A DNA stretch of 64,000 bases from Demequina sp. NBRC 110052 (GTDB lineage: Bacteria; Actinomycetota; Actinomycetes; Actinomycetales; Demequinaceae): NCBI RefSeq assembly GCF_002090075.1, contig NZ_BBRI01000002.1, positions 1,302,001 to 1,366,000 of the forward strand, read 5' to 3'. Under the pieces are notes generated by a model that did not search any database, was not told the origin of the DNA, and worked only from the letters and a program-made list of their open reading frames with translations. Positions 16,244 through 24,234 of the stretch are shown piece by piece; the first letter of the stretch is position 1; every line of letters begins with the position of its first letter. The position numbers and the translations under genes were made by a program.

Positions 16244-18088
16244 TCAGGAGCGCTCGTCGACCTCGCGGTAGCGCTCCAGCATCGCGTTGTAGGCCTTGAG
16301 CTCGGCGTCGTCGTCACGCTCGGCCTGGCGGTCCTTGCGCCGACTCTCGCGCGCGTCGGAGGCCCGCCATGCCACTGCCACGCCGATCGCGAGCGCGAGC
16401 ACGGGCAACTCACCGATGCCCCACGCAATCTCGCCGCCGTACTGCTGGTCCGTGATCGCGTCGGGCCCCCAGTCGCGACCCATGAGACCGAACCACTCGG
16501 GCGCGAGAAGCACGTCGGAGGAGGCGAGCGAGACGCCGAAGAACGCGTGGAAGGCCATGGTCGCGAACAGCAGCACGAGCCGCATCGGGTAGCGCGGCCG
16601 GGTAGGTCCTGGGTCTAGCCCCACGAGCGCGTTCACGAAGAAGTACCCGACGAGCGTGAAGTGCAGCACCATCCACAGGTGGCCGGCGTGGTTGGACAGC
16701 GCGAACTCGAACAGCGGCGAGTAGTAGAAGACGATCAGCCAGCCGGCGAAGCTGACGGCGGCGACGATGGGATGCGCCCAGAAGCGCAGCCATCGCGATT
16801 CAACGGTGAGGCGCAGCCATTCGCGCGGTCCGCGCGATCCGTCGGTGCGGGGCGGGAGCGCTCGCAGAGCCAGCGTCACGGGCGCGGCGAGCGTCAACGG
16901 GATGGGGGCAAGCATCACGAGCGCCATGTGCTGCACCATGTGGCCGGAGAAGGTCACCATCCCGTAGATCGCCGGTCCGCTCTGCGTGATCCACAGCATG
17001 ATGACGATGCCGGCGAGCCACGAGGCGGTGCGGTGCCAGGGCCACTGGTCGCCGCGCGTGCGTAGCCGCATCGCCCAGCGCACGTAGACGACGGCGAAGA
17101 CGACCAGCACGAAGGCGGAGATGATCTCGAGTCGCCACAGGCCGAACCATGTCGCGCCAGACGCGGCGGGCGGGAGCGCGTAACCGGTGAGGTAGAACGC
17201 CGGGCTGGGATCCTCGAGTGCGACGGACGGCACCGGCGGTGCCGACGACGCGAGCGCCGCAGCGAGCCCAGTGACGGCGACGAGTGCCGCAGCGTCGACG
17301 ATCATGACGCGCGCGAACAGGCGTCGCGCAGGGGTCGCCTCGAGTCTCGGCAGCGTGACACGGCGATGCCAGGCTGCGAGCGCCATGGCTGCGGCCACGA
17401 GCACGAGCTTGGCCAACAGGATCAGCCCATACGTGGACGTGAACAGATCTGAGGGTCCCGTCATGCGCAGCGCGGCATTGAGGACGCCCGAGACGATCAC
17501 CGCGGCGGCACCCCAGACCGCGGCCTTGGACATGCGGCGCGCAACGTCGGCCGCGGCGGTGCCGAGCACCGGACCCAACGCGGCGACGACAACGACGAGC
17601 CCCAGCCACAACGCAGCGCCCCCGATGTGCAGGAACAGAGACGAGACCGCGAGGTGGTGGTCGGTCGCGCCGGCGGCGTGACCCGTGACGGCCTGCCAAC
17701 CGATGCCCCACGCGATCGGCACCATGGCCCAGGCTGCGTGCGCCGGAGCGCGCACGAACGCGGCAGCCACGGAGGCGACGACGGCCGCGATCGCCATCTG
17801 GAGGTAGGCCTCGCCCAGGTCGATCTCGGTGACGAACTGCCCGAGCGTCGCACCGAACGCAGGGTCGTCGAAGGGGATCAGCGTGATCACCGCGGTCTGC
17901 ACGAGCACCATCGCCGACGCCGCGATGGCCCACGCCACCGACGCGTACCGCGCGATCGCGGCGGCGCGGGCGGCGGCGGGATGGCGCGGCGGCACGAGCG
18001 CGGCGACCACCAGGAGCGCGCCGAACGTCACCGACAGCGCCACATCCCTCAGGGCCGCGAGCGCCGTCACGAGCAGCTCGGGGGGCAT
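16244..18088 (-). CDS. CopD-CtaG fusion: copper resistance D domain plus cytochrome c oxidase assembly factor
   Basis: 614 residues, about 15 membrane segments. The N-terminal half (about 1-300) matches CopD: 'SLFLHIGGAALWLGLVVVV' and 'IVSGVLNAALRM' are typical. The C-terminal half (about 310-560) matches caa3-type CtaG: 'MVTFSGHMVQHMALVMLAPI', 'NHAGHLWMVLHFTLVGYFF' and 'FHAFFGVSLAS' contain the histidine/methionine copper sites. The fused form is usual in actinobacteria. It probably moves copper across the membrane for oxidase assembly. The C-terminal tail is charged and cytoplasmic. It is divergent from the MFS gene at 18191. Confidence 0.9.
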   Translation of the reverse strand: MPPELLVTALAALRDVALSVTFGALLVVAALVPPRHPAAARAAAIARYASVAWAIAASAMVLVQTAVITLIPFDDPAFGATLGQFVTEIDLGEAYLQMAIAAVVASVAAAFVRAPAHAAWAMVPIAWGIGWQAVTGHAAGATDHHLAVSSLFLHIGGAALWLGLVVVVAALGPVLGTAAADVARRMSKAAVWGAAAVIVSGVLNAALRMTGPSDLFTSTYGLILLAKLVLVAAAMALAAWHRRVTLPRLEATPARRLFARVMIVDAAALVAVTGLAAALASSAPPVPSVALEDPSPAFYLTGYALPPAASGATWFGLWRLEIISAFVLVVFAVVYVRWAMRLRTRGDQWPWHRTASWLAGIVIMLWITQSGPAIYGMVTFSGHMVQHMALVMLAPIPLTLAAPVTLALRALPPRTDGSRGPREWLRLTVESRWLRFWAHPIVAAVSFAGWLIVFYYSPLFEFALSNHAGHLWMVLHFTLVGYFFVNALVGLDPGPTRPRYPMRLVLLFATMAFHAFFGVSLASSDVLLAPEWFGLMGRDWGPDAITDQQYGGEIAWGIGELPVLALAIGVAVAWRASDARESRRKDRQAERDDDAELKAYNAMLERYREVDERS

Positions 18089-18190
18089 ACCTGTGAGGGT
18101 ACGCGGATCTACACTGACCGAAGGCCAGCGCGGACCCCTCGTCCGCCGCCCGGCGTCAGCGTTCGGGCAGTCCCCAGCCCAGGAGGAAGC

Positions 18191-19468
18191 ATGCCCGACG
18201 CCGCACGCACCGACGCCGTCCCGCTCACCTTGAACAAGCCTCGGCTGGTGACGCTCGCCTCAACGCAGCTCGTCGCGGGCATCGGCGTGGCGGCGGGCGT
18301 CTCGGTGGGGGCGCTGCTGGCGGAGGAGATCGCGGGCACGGCGGCCTGGTCAGGACTTCCGCAGACGGCCATGGTGCTGGGCTCGGCGCTGGCCGCGGTG
18401 CCGCTTGCGCGACTGGCGGGGGCACGGGGCCGGCGCCTCGCCCTCGCCACCGGGTACGGGCTCGCCGCCGTCGGAGCCGCGATCGCTTTCACCGGCGGCG
18501 CCGTGAGGATCCTGCCGCTGATGCTGCTCGGCATGTTCCTCACCGGCGGCGGCATGGCCGCCGGGCTCCAGGCGCGCTTCGCCGCGACCGACGGCGTGCC
18601 CGACCACGCACGAGGGCGAGTGCTGAGCGTGGTCGTGTGGGCGTCGGCCGTGGGAGCCGTGGCGGGGCCGAACCTGCTGTCGCCCGGCACGAGACTGGGC
18701 GAGGCGCTCGGCGTCACCTCGCTGGCCGGGCCGTGGCTGTTCGCGGTCGCGTCCCTGGCCGTCGCAGCCGTGGGGATCGCGCTGCTGCTGCACGACCCGA
18801 GGCCCGCCGCGCCGCCTGCCCCGCGCAGCATCGCCAGGACCCTCAAGGACATCTGGGCCCACCCGTCGGGCAGGCTGGGGCTGACCGCCATGGCCACCGG
18901 TCATGCGGTGATGGTGGGCATCATGGCGATGTCGAGCGTGCACCTGCATGGGCACGGCTCGACGCTGACGTTCGTGGGCATCGTGGTGAGCGCGCACGTG
19001 GCCGGGATGTACGCGCTGGCGCCGCTGTTCGGGTGGATGACGGACCGCATCGGGCCGTGGGGTGCCGTGGGGGTGGGCGCCGGTCTGCTGCTCGTGGGAG
19101 CGGGACTGACCGCGGCGTCGGGCAGGATCGATGCGAGCGGCGGCATGCACTCCTCGGCCGAGGCCTTCGCGACTGCGGGGCTGGTGCTGATCGGCCTGGG
19201 GTGGTCCGCCGCGACCATCGCGGCCGCGACGCTCGTGTCCGTGCTGTCGCACGAGGGCACAGCGAGTCCCACGGACGTGCAGGGCGTCGCGGACCTCACG
19301 ATGGGCATCGCGGGCGCGTCCGCCGGTGCCCTTTCAGGAGTGGCGCTGGCCGCGTGGGGCTACGACGGTCTTTCCATCGCCGGCGCCGTGCTGCTGGTGC
19401 CGCTCGTGTGGGAGCTGGTGCGCGCGCGTCGGCTGGATCGGGCGCACACACGGGTGCTCGAAGGGTAG
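18191..19468 (+). CDS. MFS transporter
   Basis: 425 residues with 12 hydrophobic segments and a long cytoplasmic loop after TM6 ('HDPRPAAPPAPRSIARTLKD'). 'RLAGARGRRLALATGYGLA' is the loop 2-3 motif. Substrate unknown; it resembles actinobacterial YcaD/Bcr-type permeases only in general features. The ATG at 18191 follows AGGAGGAAGC, an excellent Shine-Dalgarno, although the frame stays open far upstream antisense to ctaG-copD. The start codon region also contains one copy of the frequent GCATGCCCGACGC sequence. Confidence 0.88.
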   Translation: MPDAARTDAVPLTLNKPRLVTLASTQLVAGIGVAAGVSVGALLAEEIAGTAAWSGLPQTAMVLGSALAAVPLARLAGARGRRLALATGYGLAAVGAAIAFTGGAVRILPLMLLGMFLTGGGMAAGLQARFAATDGVPDHARGRVLSVVVWASAVGAVAGPNLLSPGTRLGEALGVTSLAGPWLFAVASLAVAAVGIALLLHDPRPAAPPAPRSIARTLKDIWAHPSGRLGLTAMATGHAVMVGIMAMSSVHLHGHGSTLTFVGIVVSAHVAGMYALAPLFGWMTDRIGPWGAVGVGAGLLLVGAGLTAASGRIDASGGMHSSAEAFATAGLVLIGLGWSAATIAAATLVSVLSHEGTASPTDVQGVADLTMGIAGASAGALSGVALAAWGYDGLSIAGAVLLVPLVWELVRARRLDRAHTRVLEG

Positions 19469-19513
19469 GTTCTCGCAGCGCGGAACCATCAGCACCCTCG
19501 ATCATCACCCTTC

Positions 19514-19547
19514 CTTATTCAAGGTTAATCACCTATCCTTGAATAAG
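19514..19547. promoter_or_regulatory. Perfect 11-bp inverted repeat, probable Fic operator
   Basis: CTTATTCAAGG (19514-19524) and CCTTGAATAAG (19537-19547) are exact complements, 12 nt apart, 31 bp before the Fic start. The stretch is strikingly AT-rich for this genome. The Fic protein carries a C-terminal winged-helix domain, so it may bind here and control its own gene. Confidence 0.65.
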
Positions 19548-19577
19548 AGATGACGCCGATCAAGGTTGGAGGCTGCA

Positions 19578-20801
19578 ATGCCACAGGACGCGGGAACCCG
19601 CGGGGACGCCACGTGGCCCGCGATCTCGCACGAGAACGTCCCCTGGAAACTGCCCGCCGAGTTGCAGGGAACCGTGCCCATCCGTCAGGTCGTGAGCCTC
19701 GAGGCCCGCACCTACCCCGCCGCAGTTCCTGCAGCCATCGCGAGCCTGAACCCAGCCGATTCCCTCACGCGCGCAACGATCGAGAACGCCGCCGAGGCCG
19801 CAGCTGAGATCGCCGCGTTTGACAAAGAGACGACCGCTCTTACTGTGCCGATGCCCGCGATGCTGCTCCGCACCGAGTCCGCATCAAGTTCCCAGATCGA
19901 GCACCTCACGGCGAACTCGCGCAACCTCGCGACCGCCGCACTGGGCCTGGCCGCAGGCCAGAACGCTTCCCTCGTGGCAGACAACGCCACCGCGATGACC
20001 CGAGCACTATCCACGACTGGCGCGCTGACACGGGCCCAGATCCTTGAGATCCACGCCACTCTGATGGCGCGCACCGATCCTGACATCGCCGGTCGGTTCC
20101 GCACCGGCCCCGTCTGGATCGGGCGCCCCGATCTCAGCCCCCATGGCGCGGACTTCATCCCTCCCCAGCACACCCGCGTCGACTCATGCATCGATGACCT
20201 CGTCGCCTTCGCGGGACGTCGGGACATCAACGGGCTCACCCTCGCCGCGGTCGTGCACGCCCAGTTCGAGACGATCCACCCCTTCTCCGACGGCAACGGG
20301 CGCACGGGACGCGCGATCGTCCACTCCCTGCTCCGCGAGACCGGGCACGCGACGCATACGACCGTTCCCGTCTCAGCCGGCCTCCTCGGCAACGTCGAAG
20401 GCTACTTCGCCGCTCTGACCGCCTACCGCGAGGGCGACTGCGACAGGATCGTCGACACCTTCACCACTTCCGCCTACCGAGCGATCGCCAACGGCCGGCA
20501 ACTCGCTGAGGCGACGCGCGCCATCCACGAGGCGTGGCGCGAGCGGATCAAGGCCCGCGCTGACTCCGGCGCGTGGCGCCTCGCCGACCACCTCTTCGCA
20601 CAACCCGTGATCAACTCAGGCCACGTCGCCCAGCACCTCGGCTCGTCGCCCCAGGGTGCCTTCAACGCGATCCACACGCTCGTCGACGCGGGCGTCCTGA
20701 CGCAGACCAGCAGGGTCCGCCGCAATCAGCTCTGGCAGGCGAAGGAAGTGCTCAACGCGATGGATGACTTCGCCGCGCGCGCCTCACGACGTTCGCTGTA
20801 G
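19578..20801 (+). CDS. Fic-family protein with C-terminal winged helix
   Basis: 407 residues. The core motif is HPFSDGNGRTGR (about residue 235), the intact HPFx(D/E)GNGRxxR active site that transfers AMP or another nucleotide part to a target hydroxyl. N-terminal 'SASSSQIEHL' resembles the inhibitory (S/T)xxxE(G/N) helix but has His in the last position, as in some subfamilies. A flap is present before the core ('GADFIPP'). Residues about 330-400 form a winged helix ('LFAQPVINSGHVAQHLGSSP', 'LVDAGVLTQTSRVRR'). GGAGG lies 6 nt before the ATG. A palindromic operator is upstream. Target and partner are unknown; no separate antitoxin gene is adjacent. Confidence 0.9.
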   Translation: MPQDAGTRGDATWPAISHENVPWKLPAELQGTVPIRQVVSLEARTYPAAVPAAIASLNPADSLTRATIENAAEAAAEIAAFDKETTALTVPMPAMLLRTESASSSQIEHLTANSRNLATAALGLAAGQNASLVADNATAMTRALSTTGALTRAQILEIHATLMARTDPDIAGRFRTGPVWIGRPDLSPHGADFIPPQHTRVDSCIDDLVAFAGRRDINGLTLAAVVHAQFETIHPFSDGNGRTGRAIVHSLLRETGHATHTTVPVSAGLLGNVEGYFAALTAYREGDCDRIVDTFTTSAYRAIANGRQLAEATRAIHEAWRERIKARADSGAWRLADHLFAQPVINSGHVAQHLGSSPQGAFNAIHTLVDAGVLTQTSRVRRNQLWQAKEVLNAMDDFAARASRRSL

Positions 20802-20929
20802 CCGGGTCCGAACCAGCCTGCCCATCCCCGAACGACGGGAACTACTTCACGGGATATGGGACGGTGACATACCCGTAGCCGCACGCGCAGCGAAACTCTG
20901 CAACTCACTCGAATCGAGGAGCCGCACGG

Positions 20930-21496
20930 ATGACAGAAGCGATGAGAGCGCTCGACGGCTCCATGACTGTGGTCCTGATGATCGCGGGTGCGCTGTTGCT
21001 CCTGAGCCTCGCCGTACGAGGTATCTCGGCGAGGTACGCACACCGACCGCTCAGTTGGCGTGCCATCGTGTGGAGTGCCGCCATCGTGGGCTGGGCAGCC
21101 GCCGTTGCGTACATCACGCTCGTGGCAGGGACCACCACCTCGACTGGCTCACGACCCATCGAGCTAGTGCCAGGTGCGGGCATCGTGCAGCTTCTGACCG
21201 ACAGTGTCTCAGTCGAGGTGCCGCTCGTACAGCTCGGTGGCAACGCGATGCTCTTCGCGCCTCTTGGAGTACTCCTAGCGCTCCGCCACTCGACCTCAGT
21301 CGCCCGGTGCATCGGGTGGGCCGCTCTCATCTCCGTCGCGATCGAAGCGGCACAGTTCGCGTTCGCACTGGGACGCGTCGCGTCAGTCGATGATGTGCTC
21401 GTGAACACGATAGGTGCGGTGGCCGGGTTCGCCCTCGTGCGCGTAATTCAGTACGTGATGTCAGCGAGTCACACGCGACTCAGCGAGAGAAGGTAG
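20930..21496 (+). CDS. VanZ-family membrane protein
   Basis: 188 residues with four to five membrane helices. 'GGNAMLFAPLGVLLALR', 'SVAIEAAQFAFALGRVASVD' and 'DVLVNTIGAVAGFALVR' are the conserved VanZ core. VanZ-like proteins affect resistance to teicoplanin-type drugs in enterococci; in actinobacteria the role is undefined. GAGGAG stands 8 nt before the ATG. The gene follows Fic with a 128-bp gap in which I see no strong feature, and it is convergent with pheA. Confidence 0.85.
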   Translation: MTEAMRALDGSMTVVLMIAGALLLLSLAVRGISARYAHRPLSWRAIVWSAAIVGWAAAVAYITLVAGTTTSTGSRPIELVPGAGIVQLLTDSVSVEVPLVQLGGNAMLFAPLGVLLALRHSTSVARCIGWAALISVAIEAAQFAFALGRVASVDDVLVNTIGAVAGFALVRVIQYVMSASHTRLSERR

Positions 21497-21507
21497 CGGA
21501 GCGGCCC

Positions 21508-22440
21508 CTATGCCAGGCCATCCCTGAGCGACGCGACCCACGCGGCCGCGTCCTCGAAGTCGCGCTCGGTGGTGCCGGGCGCGACCGCATGCGGCTCGCC
21601 GTGGAAGGCCGGGTACGAGCCGAGGAACAGCACCACGGGACACGTGCGCTTGAGGCCGATCAGCGCCTCTGCCATGCGCGACTCCGCGATGTGCCCCATG
21701 GCGTCCATGGAGAACGAGTACTCGCCGGGGCGGTCGCCGCGCGGGCGGGACTCGATGCGGCTGAGGTTCACGCCGCGCGCGCTGAACTGCTCAAGCATCT
21801 CGAGCAACGCACCGGCCTTGTCGCTGGGAAGGTGCACCACCAGCGTCGTCTTGTCGGCGCCAGTGGGCGCGGGCACAGAGCCGGGGCGCCCGATGCGCAC
21901 GAAGCGGGTCATCGAGTTGGTGCGGTCGGCCACGCCCGATGCGATGGTCACCAGCCCCAGCGTCTCGCCCAGCCCGGGGGGCGCGAGGGCGGCATCGAAC
22001 TCGGCGGAGCCGTCCGCGAGCGCGACGGCGGCCGCCGCATTGGAAGAGGCAGGGATCTGAAGTGCGCCGGGCAGATTCTCGGCGAGCCAGCGTCGGCATT
22101 GGTTGAGGCCGTGCGAGTGCGCGGAGACACGCTGAACATCCTCGATCGCGGTGCCGGGGCGTGCCGCCAACTCGAACACGATGGGCAGGACCACCTCGCC
22201 CAGGATGACGAGCGGCTCGCCCTCGGCGAGCGTGTCGAGCGTGGCCGTCACGCCGCCCTCGACGGAGTTCTCGATCGCGACGATCGCGTAGTCAACGTCG
22301 CCCGAGCGCACGGCACCCAGCGCCGAGGGGACGTCCACCATCGGCACCTTCTCAGCCGACGCGTCGGGCACCATCGCGCGCAGCGCGGCCTCAGTGAAGG
22401 TGCCGGCCGGTCCCAGGTACGCGTAGCGGGGCAGGGTCAC
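21508..22440 (-). CDS. pheA: Prephenate dehydratase
   Basis: 310 residues. It converts prephenate to phenylpyruvate in phenylalanine synthesis. The dehydratase domain starts 'YAYLGPAGTFTEAALRA' and contains 'VAIENSVEGGV' and the catalytic 'TNSMTRF' Thr-Arg-Phe triad. Residues about 200-290 are an ACT domain with the phenylalanine-binding 'GVNLSRIESRP'. It is monofunctional (no chorismate mutase), as in actinobacteria. Its ATG overlaps the stop of the glycosyltransferase by 4 nt, so the two are translationally coupled. Confidence 0.96.
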   Translation of the reverse strand: MTLPRYAYLGPAGTFTEAALRAMVPDASAEKVPMVDVPSALGAVRSGDVDYAIVAIENSVEGGVTATLDTLAEGEPLVILGEVVLPIVFELAARPGTAIEDVQRVSAHSHGLNQCRRWLAENLPGALQIPASSNAAAAVALADGSAEFDAALAPPGLGETLGLVTIASGVADRTNSMTRFVRIGRPGSVPAPTGADKTTLVVHLPSDKAGALLEMLEQFSARGVNLSRIESRPRGDRPGEYSFSMDAMGHIAESRMAEALIGLKRTCPVVLFLGSYPAFHGEPHAVAPGTTERDFEDAAAWVASLRDGLA

Positions 22441-23288
22441 GCCTTCTCCTCGTGGGTCAGGTGCAGCCGCTCGCCCACCACCTTGCCGGTGGTGGAGATC
22501 CCGGTGCGCATGCGCCGGGCCCCGACTGCCATCACCACCTCACGGTACTGGTCAGCCCTCCCTGGCAGGGTGCGCGCGGTGCCCGAACGTGATGCGCCCG
22601 CGATCTCACACTCGACCTCGGTCACAGTCAGGCCCGACTGGATGACGTCCAGCGTCATCGCGGGCTCCAGTCCGGAGCCGCGTGCGAGAGGGATCGACGC
22701 CTCGAGCGCCTCGCGCGTGAGACAACGAATCGAGCTGAGGGGCTGCAGCGGCTCCCAGTTCGAGGCGAGCTTGATCGCCTTGCGAGACGCCTTGGAGCTG
22801 AGACCCTGCGCGCGCGAGCCACCTGCGGTGAGCGCGATCGCCAGATCGCACACGCCCTCGACCACCGCCGGCACCAGCGGCGCGGCCCCGATCGCCTGAT
22901 TGCCCAGGCGCCCATCGAGCAGCAGGATCGCGCGGGGCGTGCGACCCGGCTCGTCGCGCATCGCGATCACGGCCGCACCCGTCTCGGTCGCGGCGGCGCG
23001 CCCCGTGTGGTGCGGGTGTCGAACCACCACCGCGCCAGCCTTGCGCGCAAGGTGCTGAGTGTTATCAGTGGAGCCGTCGTCCACGACGAGCACGAGGTCC
23101 ACGCCCGGGATGGCGAGCGCGGCACGCACGGTGGCGGCGATGCGTCGTGCCTGGTCGTGGGCCACGATGAGCGCGGCCGCCGTCTTCAACTCTGGCTTCG
23201 GCGCACGGGCGCGGGGGCCGCGCGAAGTCGTTCTCGGGGCACGCGGAGACGAGCGCTTGGCCGCCTTGGGCTCAGGTGCGTCGTCCAC
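22437..23288 (-). CDS. Glycosyltransferase family 2-like protein
   Basis: 283 residues with a basic tail of about 35 residues. A GT-A fold starts at 'ALIVAHDQARRIAATVRAAL' and includes 'LVLVVDDGSTDNTQ', the nucleotide-binding motif. In place of the usual DxD metal motif there is 'ILLLDGRLGN', so the second aspartate is absent and activity may be lost or altered. It is coupled to pheA by a 4-nt overlap, which is unusual for a glycosyltransferase and may mark a conserved actinobacterial pair. Substrate unknown. Confidence 0.72.
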   Translation of the reverse strand: MDDAPEPKAAKRSSPRAPRTTSRGPRARAPKPELKTAAALIVAHDQARRIAATVRAALAIPGVDLVLVVDDGSTDNTQHLARKAGAVVVRHPHHTGRAAATETGAAVIAMRDEPGRTPRAILLLDGRLGNQAIGAAPLVPAVVEGVCDLAIALTAGGSRAQGLSSKASRKAIKLASNWEPLQPLSSIRCLTREALEASIPLARGSGLEPAMTLDVIQSGLTVTEVECEIAGASRSGTARTLPGRADQYREVVMAVGARRMRTGISTTGKVVGERLHLTHEEKA

Positions 23289-23372
23289 GGGACAAGCCTA
23301 GCGATCCTTGAGGGCGAGGCAAAGCACCTTTTACCCTCTCGTGAACGTTCTGTGACCTCCCGTGGCCGGGGA

Positions 23373-24200
23373 TCAGCGGATGGTGACCTGGCGCGACACG
23401 AGTCCCGCACGTGCGCGGCGCTCGTCGGCGTTCAGCGGCGTCGTGTCGGCGATCGCTGCAGCGAGCACCGGAGCGAACGCCTTGGCCGGCTTCTCGATCT
23501 CCTCGGCCTCGGTGCCCGGCACCATCTCCCACACGGGAATCATGAGGCCGCCCGCGCGGAAAGCCCCGAGCAGCTTGGTGCCCTCCTCCAGCGCAGACTC
23601 ACGCTTGGCCTGCAGGCGCGCGAGCGCGTCGAGCAGCACCTCCTCGTCCACGGGCTGGCCCCAGCGCAGGTACTCGCGCGCACCCATGCGGCACCAGTAC
23701 GCGCCCTCCACCGACTCGAGCTTCACGGTCGGGAAGATGCCCGTGTTCGCCTCCTCGAGCGCGGCCTGCACCTCGGTGTCGCGCTCGCCCTCGGGCAGCC
23801 AGAAGTCGTAGCCCTCGTGCACCGTGACCTTCCACGGCACCGAGGTATCGAGGATGTCCTGCAGACGCGGGCCCGGCTCGAGCGCCCCCTGCACGGGCAG
23901 CAGGTCGCCCGGCTCGAGGTCCTCCGACGCGAGGATCGCCGCAGCGATGTCGCGCGAGGCGTCGCCCGACGTGGAGGTGCGGTGCATCGCCGCCATCAGC
24001 ACGCCGTCCTTGCGGCGCATCGCCGGGCGGTCCAACGGCAGCACGGTCACAAGCAGCACCTCGGCGCCGCCGAACTCCTTGGTCAGCTTCACGGGGGCGG
24101 TCGCGGCGGGGACGATCTCGCGCATCGCGATGAGGTCCACCTCGCCTGGCAACCCCTCGAACGGACGCAGCACGAACGGGACGCGGTTCTTCTTGGCCAT
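23373..24200 (-). CDS. DUF5926 family protein
   Basis: 275 residues starting MAKKNRVPFVLRPFEGLPGE, which matches the actinobacterial DUF5926 family (sometimes labelled topoisomerase II or SecA-like, without evidence). No catalytic motif is visible. An upstream in-frame start is rejected because the family begins at this MAKKN. The ATG is preceded by TACCCT (24207-24212) at 6 nt, so a leaderless transcript is likely. It is divergent from pgm with only 34 bp between start codons. Confidence 0.85.
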   Translation of the reverse strand: MAKKNRVPFVLRPFEGLPGEVDLIAMREIVPAATAPVKLTKEFGGAEVLLVTVLPLDRPAMRRKDGVLMAAMHRTSTSGDASRDIAAAILASEDLEPGDLLPVQGALEPGPRLQDILDTSVPWKVTVHEGYDFWLPEGERDTEVQAALEEANTGIFPTVKLESVEGAYWCRMGAREYLRWGQPVDEEVLLDALARLQAKRESALEEGTKLLGAFRAGGLMIPVWEMVPGTEAEEIEKPAKAFAPVLAAAIADTTPLNADERRARAGLVSRQVTIR

Positions 24201-24234
24201 GGCATCAGGGTAGTCGGCCTGACACACTGACAGC

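Noticed and set aside
15595-16299. 234-codon plus-strand frame in the large intergenic region
   Set aside because: Pro/Ser/Arg-rich without a Shine-Dalgarno; overlaps hairpins and extends into ctaG-copD. Treated as non-coding.
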